Source: Candidatus Pullichristensenella stercoripullorum
GTDB lineage: Bacteria > Bacillota > Clostridia > Christensenellales > Aristaeellaceae
Assembly: GCA_018712885.1 (NCBI GenBank)
Contig: DVGE01000010.1
Span: 1 to 10,860, forward strand
Reading direction: 5' to 3'
DNA: 10,860 nt
Shown here: positions 6,353 through 10,860 of the stretch, piece by piece
How the letters are laid out: every line of letters starts with the position of its first letter
Numbering within the stretch: position 1 is the stretch's first letter
Translations under genes and position numbers: made by a program
The notes under the pieces: model-generated
Seen by the model: only the letters and a program-made list of their open reading frames with translations
What the model was told of the DNA's origin: nothing
Database searches by the model: none

Positions 6353-7063
6353 ATGGCATTGGCGGCGGTACGGCGCTCCATATTCGGGCTGGTGGTACAG
6401 CTCAGGCGGGGAGGCATCTGTTACATCGGCGGAAGCGAGACGCTGCCTCCGCCGCTTACACGGGAGGAGGAACTGGCATACATGCGCAAAATGGCCGACG
6501 ACGACCCCACGGCGCGCGCCACGCTCATCGAGCGCAACCTGCGCCTGGTGGTCTACATCGCCCGCAAATTCGAAAACACGGGCATCGGCATCGAGGACTT
6601 GATCTCCATTGGCACCATCGGGCTGATCAAGGCGGTCAACTCCTTCGATCCCGAAAAGAACATCAAGCTGGCGACCTACGCCTCACGCTGCATCGAAAAC
6701 GAGATCCTCATGGTGCTCAGGCGCACCAGCCGCCTGAAGCTGGAAGTTTCCTTCGACGAACCGCTCAATACGGACTGGGACGGCAACGAGCTTTTGCTCT
6801 CGGACATCCTCGGCACGGAACCGGATCTCGTCTCCCGGGAGCTGGATTCCGCCGTGGAAAAGCAGATGCTGGCCGCGGCGGTGGACACGCTTTCCGAGCG
6901 GGAGCGCGACATCGTGCGCATGCGCTACGGTCTGGGCGGCGGCGGAGAACACACGCAAAAGGAAGTAGCGGACATGATGGGCATCTCGCAAAGCTACATA
7001 TCGCGGTTGGAAAAGCGCATCATCGGCAAATTGCGCACGGAGATTGAAAAGAAGATGGCTTGA
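6353..7063 (+). CDS. sigE: RNA polymerase sporulation sigma factor sigma-E (pro-form)
   Basis: Sigma-E directs early mother-cell gene expression during sporulation. The 236-residue product is close to the 239 of B. subtilis. A basic, hydrophobic pro-sequence (1-23) precedes the conserved YIGGSETLPPPL motif, where SpoIIGA cleaves. Region 2 (about 50-120) includes LIERNLRLVVYIARKF, the core-binding GIGIEDLISIGTIGLI and the -10-reading stretch from FDPEKNIKLATYASRC to MVLRR. Region 4 (about 170-232) has LSERERDIVRMRYGL and the helix-turn-helix QKEVADMMGISQSYISRLEK. The residue before the expected cleavage point is C23 where Bacillus has Tyr. AAGGAG lies nine bases before the ATG. The gene is co-transcribed with spoIIGA and ends at a strong terminator, so the usual downstream partner sigG is not in this operon. 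Confidence 0.97.
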   Translation: MALAAVRRSIFGLVVQLRRGGICYIGGSETLPPPLTREEELAYMRKMADDDPTARATLIERNLRLVVYIARKFENTGIGIEDLISIGTIGLIKAVNSFDPEKNIKLATYASRCIENEILMVLRRTSRLKLEVSFDEPLNTDWDGNELLLSDILGTEPDLVSRELDSAVEKQMLAAAVDTLSERERDIVRMRYGLGGGGEHTQKEVADMMGISQSYISRLEKRIIGKLRTEIEKKMA

Positions 7064-7071
7064 AAGCGCAG

Positions 7072-7109
7072 AAACGGCAGGCCCGCAAGCGTCGGGTCTG
7101 CCGTTTTTT
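7072..7109 (+). terminator. strong Rho-independent terminator of spoIIGA-sigE
   Basis: AACGGCAG (7073-7080) pairs with CTGCCGTT (7098-7105), continued inward by a G-T wobble and CCCG/CGGG around a seven-base loop; a T6 run spans 7104-7109. It lies nine bases after the sigE stop and between convergent genes, so it may also stop the kinase transcript on the other strand. Confidence 0.93.
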
Positions 7110-7121
7110 GCCTTGCTCTCC

Positions 7122-8318
7122 TCAACCGCGGCTGAGCAGCGCCATGGCGCGACGGGCCACGTTGAGCTCCTCGTTGGCGGGGATCACCCAGACCTGCACA
7201 GGGGAATCCCCGGCGGAGATCGTCCGCTCGCCCTCGGCGGGGCCGTTCTTTCCCTCGTCAAAGCGGATGCCCAGGTGCCTGAGCGCCTCGCAGACGCGCG
7301 CGCGCACCATGGCGGAATTCTCGCCGATGCCGCCGGTGAAGACCAGCGCGTCGAGGCCGCCGAGCACCGCGTAAAGCGCGCCCGCGCCGGAAACGATGGC
7401 GTGCAGGTACATCTCCACGGCCAGCTTCGCCCGCTCGTTGCCCGCGGCGATGGCGGCCTCGAGGTCGCGCATGTCGCCGCTGACGCCGCTCACGCCCAGT
7501 AGACCGCCGTTTTTGGTGATGCCGCGGGTGATCTCCTCCGCGCTCAGGCCCTCGCCGAGCAGGAAGGGAAAGATGTACGGGTCGATATCGCCGGCGCGGG
7601 AGGAATGAGGCAGGCCGCTTTGCAGCGAAAAGCCGCAGGTGCTGTCCACGCTCCTGCCGTTAAGCAGTGCGCAGAGCGAGCCGCTGCCGCCCAGGTGACA
7701 GGAAATGGCTCGGCGCGCCCGGCCGCCGCTGAGCGCCGCCAGGCGCTCGGCCACGTAGCCGTGCGAAGCCCCGTGGTAGCCGTAGCGACGGATGCCGTAC
7801 CGCTCATACCACTCGTAAGGCACGGAGTAGATCTGCCGCTCGAAGGGCACCGTGCGGTGGAAATCCGTCTCGAACGCGCCCACCATGCGCGCCGAGGGCA
7901 GCAGGCGCTTAAAGACGTTGATCGTCTCGATGTAGGGGATGTTGTGCGCCGGGGCGATGCGCGCGCCGTGTTCGAGCGCGGCCATCACCTCGTCGGTCAA
8001 TTCGTGGTCGCCCAGGAACTTCTGGGCGATCACGGTCTTGAAACCCACGGCGTCCACCTCGCGGATGTCGGAGATCACGCCCGACGCCGCGTTCGTCACC
8101 GCCTCCAGAAAGAGGCGCACGCCGTCGGTGTATTCGGGGATCGAAAGGCCTTCCCTGCGCCATTGCGCGCCGGTCTCGAGGTTCTTATAGGTAAAGATGG
8201 CGCTGTCGCGGCTGCCGACGCGCTCGACGCGCGCGTCGCACAGCGCCCGTTCGCCGTCCATTTCAAAGAGCTTGAACTTCAGGGATGTGCTCCCGGCATT
8301 GCTGACCAGTATCTTCAT
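7122..8318 (-). CDS. acetate/propionate-family kinase, divergent
   Basis: The 398-residue product belongs to the acetokinase family (ASKHA fold), which transfers phosphate between ATP and a short-chain carboxylate. The length and landmarks fit: NAGSTSLKF (N7, S10, S12), the YGYHGASHGYV motif with H186, H208 in SCHLGG, R241 in SSRAGDIDP, the FTGGIGEN nucleotide loop at 327-334, and the C-terminal IPANEELNVA with E383/E384. However, the usual GHRVVHGG segment is GFKTVIAQ, placing K94 where the active-site Arg (R91 of the Methanosarcina enzyme) is expected. The catalytic Asp of F-D-T-A-F-H is E150, and the Asn of HLGNG is Gly. These changes suggest a separate subfamily whose substrate may not be acetate. 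No pta gene is adjacent. The start has AGGAG eight bases upstream. The gene diverges from the FAD operon. The family is sure; the substrate is open. Confidence 0.85.
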   Translation of the reverse strand: MKILVSNAGSTSLKFKLFEMDGERALCDARVERVGSRDSAIFTYKNLETGAQWRREGLSIPEYTDGVRLFLEAVTNAASGVISDIREVDAVGFKTVIAQKFLGDHELTDEVMAALEHGARIAPAHNIPYIETINVFKRLLPSARMVGAFETDFHRTVPFERQIYSVPYEWYERYGIRRYGYHGASHGYVAERLAALSGGRARRAISCHLGGSGSLCALLNGRSVDSTCGFSLQSGLPHSSRAGDIDPYIFPFLLGEGLSAEEITRGITKNGGLLGVSGVSGDMRDLEAAIAAGNERAKLAVEMYLHAIVSGAGALYAVLGGLDALVFTGGIGENSAMVRARVCEALRHLGIRFDEGKNGPAEGERTISAGDSPVQVWVIPANEELNVARRAMALLSRG

Positions 8319-8341
8319 GCGCGTGCTCCTGTTTTTTGCCT

Positions 8342-8371
8342 ATTATAAAGGATGGATGGCGGCTTTGTCAA
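8342..8371 (-). promoter_or_regulatory. consensus sigma-A promoter of the acetate-family kinase
   Basis: On the minus strand a perfect TTGACA (8371-8366) and a perfect TATAAT (8347-8342) are spaced by 18 bases. The predicted start lies about 17 bases before the kinase ATG. A full consensus suggests high basal expression. Confidence 0.85.
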
Positions 8372-8478
8372 CGAGGATGGCCGCTTCGATGTCACGTTTC
8401 TTAACATTCCGTCGCTTTTCGCGCTGTTCTGTTGCGTTTTTGAGCAATATCTTAACTTTTCCTTTCCCAAAACGGGCA

Positions 8479-8507
8479 TTGACGTTGCAGAGCGCAACTT
8501 TTACAAT
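8479..8507 (+). promoter_or_regulatory. sigma-A promoter of the FAD oxidoreductase operon with palindrome in the spacer
   Basis: TTGACG (8479-8484) and TACAAT (8502-8507) are separated by 17 bases. Within the spacer lies the inverted repeat GTTGC-AGAGC-GCAAC (8484-8498), well placed for a repressor that would exclude RNA polymerase. Confidence 0.75.
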
Positions 8508-8514
8508 ATAGACA

Positions 8515-8527
8515 GATACTCTGTATC
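8515..8527. repeat. short palindrome at the FAD-operon transcription start
   Basis: GATAC-TCT-GTATC is a perfect five-base inverted repeat around three bases. It covers about +2 to +14 of the predicted transcript and ends just before the AGGAGG at 8531-8536. It could be an operator or a very small 5' hairpin. Confidence 0.45.
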
Positions 8528-8542
8528 CAGAGGAGGAAATCT

Positions 8543-9979
8543 ATGCGCAATTACGATGTGGCGATCATCGGCGCCGGCGTGACCGGCTGCGCCGTGGCGC
8601 GGCATTTGTCGCGTTTCCGGCTGAAGATCGCGCTGATCGACGCCGCGGAAGACGTAGCCATGGGCGCTTCGCGCGCCAATTCCGCCATCGTCCATGCCGG
8701 CTACGACTGCCCCGCGGGAACGCTGATGGCCAAGCTGAACGTGCGCGGCAACGCCCTGTATACCCAGTGGTGCGAGGAGCTGGACGTGCCCTTCCAGCGC
8801 GTCGGCTCGCTCGTAGCAGCTTTTAACCCCGACGAAAAACTCGAGCTGCGCTGGCTCTACGAGCGCGGGCTGCAAAACGGCGTGCCGGAGATGGAGATGC
8901 TCACCGGCGAACAGGCGCGCGCGCTGGAGCCGATGCTCTCGGACAAGGCCATCGCCGCGCTGTACGCCAGGACCGCCGGCATCACCTGCCCTTACGAAAT
9001 GACCATTGCCTGCGCGGAAAACGCCGTTGCCAACGGCGCGGAGCTGCTGCTGGGCCGGCCTGTGAAGTGGATCGTCTCCGAGCCGAACAGCATGGTGATC
9101 CGCTGCGGCAACGAATGTATCAGCGCCAAGCGCGTGGTCAACGCCGCCGGCATCCACGCCGACGACGTGGCGCGCATGATCGAGGACGATTCCTTCGAGA
9201 TCCGTCCCCGCAAGGGCGAATACATGCTCTTTGACCGCACGGAGCGGCGGCCGGAGAAGGTGCTCTTCCACACGCCGACCAAGCTGGGCAAGGGCGTGCT
9301 GGTCGCGCCTACGGTGGACGGCAACGTCTTCGCCGGCCCGACGGCGGTCAACGTCAACGACAAGGAAGACACTTCCGTGGACGCCAACCTCGACCAGGTG
9401 CTGGCAACGCTGGCGCTGGAGGCCACGCCGACGCTGAATCTGCGCAACACCATCCGCGCCTTCGCGGGCCTGCGCGCCCAGCCTTCCACGGGCGATTTTA
9501 TCATCACCTCCTCGGAAAAGGACGCGCGCATGATCCACGCCGCGGGCATCTGCTCGCCGGGTCTGACCAGCGCGCCCGCCATCGCCGAACAGGTCGAAGA
9601 GGAATTGCGCGTCACCGGACTGGTGATGGATGAAAAGGCGCACTTCGACCCCTACCGCAAGCACATACCCGTCTTCCGCACGATGTCGGCGGAGGAGCGT
9701 CGGCGCGCCATCGCTGAAAACCCGCTCTATGGCCGGGTGATCTGCCGCTGCGAGAACGTCACCGAGGCGGAGATCGTCGAGGCCGTGCGCCGCGGGGCGC
9801 GCACCGTGGACGGCGTCAAGCGCCGCACGCGCGCCGGCATGGGACGCTGTCAGGGCGGTTTCTGCACGCCGCGCGTGATGGAGATCATCGCGCGCGAGGC
9901 GGAGATCCCCGAAGAAGAGATCACCAAGTCCGGCGGCGGTTCCTACATGGTCGCGGGCAAGACGCGCGGGGAGGTGTGA
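8543..9979 (+). CDS. FAD-dependent dehydrogenase, GlpA/COG0579 type, with BFD-like [2Fe-2S] domain
   Basis: The 478-residue cytoplasmic flavoprotein has a DAO-type FAD domain and a C-terminal Fe-S module. GAGVTG (10-15) and D33 mark the FAD-binding beta-alpha-beta unit. The stretch RANSAIVHAGYD, then GTLMAKLNVRGNALY, is typical of the GlpA/LhgO group. IRAFAGLRAQPSTGDF and the ICSPGLTSAPAIAE segment near 350 complete the flavin site. From about residue 398 a BFD-like domain has C401 and C403 (CRCE) and C436 and C441 (GRCQGGFC), expected to hold a [2Fe-2S] cluster. Such proteins oxidise glycerol-3-phosphate or a related 2-hydroxy acid in anaerobes. The partner encoded two bases downstream is an FAD/NAD-type oxidoreductase, likely taking the electrons. 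AGGAGG lies at 8531-8536. Glycerol-3-phosphate dehydrogenase is the favoured role; L-2-hydroxyglutarate dehydrogenase is an alternative. Confidence 0.88.
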   Translation: MRNYDVAIIGAGVTGCAVARHLSRFRLKIALIDAAEDVAMGASRANSAIVHAGYDCPAGTLMAKLNVRGNALYTQWCEELDVPFQRVGSLVAAFNPDEKLELRWLYERGLQNGVPEMEMLTGEQARALEPMLSDKAIAALYARTAGITCPYEMTIACAENAVANGAELLLGRPVKWIVSEPNSMVIRCGNECISAKRVVNAAGIHADDVARMIEDDSFEIRPRKGEYMLFDRTERRPEKVLFHTPTKLGKGVLVAPTVDGNVFAGPTAVNVNDKEDTSVDANLDQVLATLALEATPTLNLRNTIRAFAGLRAQPSTGDFIITSSEKDARMIHAAGICSPGLTSAPAIAEQVEEELRVTGLVMDEKAHFDPYRKHIPVFRTMSAEERRRAIAENPLYGRVICRCENVTEAEIVEAVRRGARTVDGVKRRTRAGMGRCQGGFCTPRVMEIIAREAEIPEEEITKSGGGSYMVAGKTRGEV

Positions 9980-9981
9980 AG

Positions 9982-10860
9982 ATGGACAGGCAATTCGACG
10001 TAGTGGTCGTCGGCGGCGGCCCGGCGGGTCTGGCGGCGGCGCTGGAAGCGCATGGCCGCGCGCCGGAGGCGAAGATCGTCATCCTTGAACGCGACCGGGC
10101 GCTGGGCGGCATCCTGCAGCAGTGCATCCACAACGGTTTTGGCCTGCACTTCTTCGGCGAAGAGCTGACGGGGCCGGAATACGTCAAGCGCTTTATCCGG
10201 CGTTTGGACGGAACGGGCATCGAGATCTGGCTGGACACGATGGTGCTGGAGATCAGCGCCGGGCGCGAAGTGACCTGCGTTTCGGCGGAGCGCGGCCTTG
10301 TCACCATCCAGGCCGGAGCGGTCGTGCTGGCCATGGGCTGCCGCGAACGGCCGCGCGGGGCGCTGGGCATCCCCGGCACGCGGCCCGCGGGCGTCTACAC
10401 GGCGGGTACGGCGCAGCGGCTGACCAACATCGACGGCTACCTGCCCGGCAAGCGCGTGGTCATCCTCGGTTCGGGCGACATCGGCCTCATCATGGCGCGC
10501 CGCATGACCTGGGAGGGCGCGAAAGTGGAGCTGGTGGCGGAGATCATGCCCTATTCCAGCGGCCTGAAGCGCAATATCGTCCAGTGCCTGGAAGACAACG
10601 ATATACCGCTGCTGTTCAACCATACGGTGACGCGCGTCCACGGGCGCGAGCGCGTGGAGGGCGTGACCATCAGCGAGGTTGACCCGGCCACCCGACTGCC
10701 CTTGCGCGGCTCAGCGCAATTTGTGCCCTGCGATACGCTGTTGCTTTCCGTGGGCCTCATCCCGGAAAATGAGCTTTCCAAAGGCGCGGGCGTGGAAATC
10801 GATTTGGTGACTGGCGGCGCTATCGTCAATCAGCGGCGGCAGACCTCCGTTACCGGCATA
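9982..10860 (+). CDS. NAD(P)/FAD-dependent oxidoreductase, GlpA partner (3' truncated by window)
   Basis: The reading frame is open for 293 codons to the window edge with no stop, so the C-terminus is missing. The FAD site GGGPAG is at 11-16 with E36 closing the unit. LGGILQQCIHNGFG (41-54) is the hallmark of a clostridial and Thermotoga family encoded next to GlpA-type dehydrogenases. A second dinucleotide site, LGSGDIG (162-168), probably binds NAD(P)H. LLLSVGLIPENEL near 255 and the final TSVTGI lead into the expected second FAD-contact motif beyond the window. There is no CxxC disulfide as in thioredoxin reductase. The start has GGGGAGGTG at 9968-9976, overlapping the end of the upstream gene, with two bases between the genes. 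In known loci a small DUF1667 protein gene often follows; that lies outside this window. Confidence 0.88.
   Translation, partial: MDRQFDVVVVGGGPAGLAAALEAHGRAPEAKIVILERDRALGGILQQCIHNGFGLHFFGEELTGPEYVKRFIRRLDGTGIEIWLDTMVLEISAGREVTCVSAERGLVTIQAGAVVLAMGCRERPRGALGIPGTRPAGVYTAGTAQRLTNIDGYLPGKRVVILGSGDIGLIMARRMTWEGAKVELVAEIMPYSSGLKRNIVQCLEDNDIPLLFNHTVTRVHGRERVEGVTISEVDPATRLPLRGSAQFVPCDTLLLSVGLIPENELSKGAGVEIDLVTGGAIVNQRRQTSVTGI

Noticed and set aside
5269..6417. A 382-codon minus-strand open frame over spoIIGA
   Set aside because: Low-complexity Arg/Ala-rich translation with no domain, antisense to a clear spoIIGA-sigE pair; a composition artefact.
8397..8408. Shared 12-mer TTTCTTAACATT here and on the minus strand near 4847-4858, resembling TTAACA Pho boxes
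   Set aside because: A 12-base match between two places is expected by chance in a window of this size, and neither site has the direct-repeat spacing of a PhoP/PhoB box.
8501..9664. A 387-codon minus-strand open frame over the FAD dehydrogenase gene
   Set aside because: Antisense to a gene with clear FAD and Fe-S motifs, rich in His, Arg and Val from frame shadowing, no domain and no ribosome binding site.
1..10860. CRISPR arrays, insertion sequences, phage genes, tRNAs or riboswitches
   Set aside because: I saw no regularly spaced repeats, transposase or integrase motifs, cloverleaf patterns or known riboswitch cores by eye; a covariance-model search would be needed to exclude small RNAs fully.

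Overview
The window looks like a chromosomal stretch from a GC-rich, endospore-forming member of the Clostridia. The evidence is a SpoIIGA/pro-sigma-E pair, a YlmC/YmxH-type PRC-barrel protein, NrdR, a PhoB/PhoR two-component system, strong AGGAGG-type ribosome binding sites, sigma-A promoters and Fe-S oxidoreductases typical of anaerobes. No sequence here pins down the genus. There are ten protein-coding genes, the last one cut by the window edge. I see no tRNA, rRNA, CRISPR array, insertion sequence or phage gene.

Layout. (1) 1-550: a single Nudix-fold gene with its own promoter and terminator. (2) 556-4832, minus strand, read right to left: nrdR, phoB, phoR and a ferredoxin-tailed aldo/keto reductase. 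phoB and phoR overlap by 4 bases. The reductase ATG directly follows the phoR stop codon. No clear terminator lies in the 57 bases between nrdR and phoB, so one transcript from the nrdR promoter is likely. (3) 4853-5132, minus: ylmC/ymxH with its own terminator. (4) 5133-5508: a gene-free 376-base divergent control region with Spo0A-box-like heptamers and a TATAAT. (5) 5509-7109, plus: spoIIGA-sigE, the mother-cell sporulation protease and its sigma-factor substrate, closed by a strong terminator. sigG, which usually follows, is absent. (6) 7122-8318, minus: a divergent acetate/propionate-family kinase. (7) 8479-10860, plus: an FAD dehydrogenase of the GlpA/COG0579 type with a C-terminal Fe-S module, then a second FAD oxidoreductase that runs off the end. 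The kinase and the FAD operon diverge from a shared 224-base control region with good sigma-A promoters facing both ways.

How the genes fit together: the left half is regulatory (deoxynucleotide control and phosphate sensing), the centre is sporulation control, and the right half is anaerobic redox and energy metabolism. Nothing here is clearly an undescribed system. The observations most worth checking are: several substituted catalytic residues in both the Nudix protein and the kinase; a Tyr-to-Cys change at the expected pro-sigma-E cleavage site; loss of the usual sigE-sigG linkage; a redox enzyme fused transcriptionally to phoBR; and two short palindromes in the promoter of the FAD operon.
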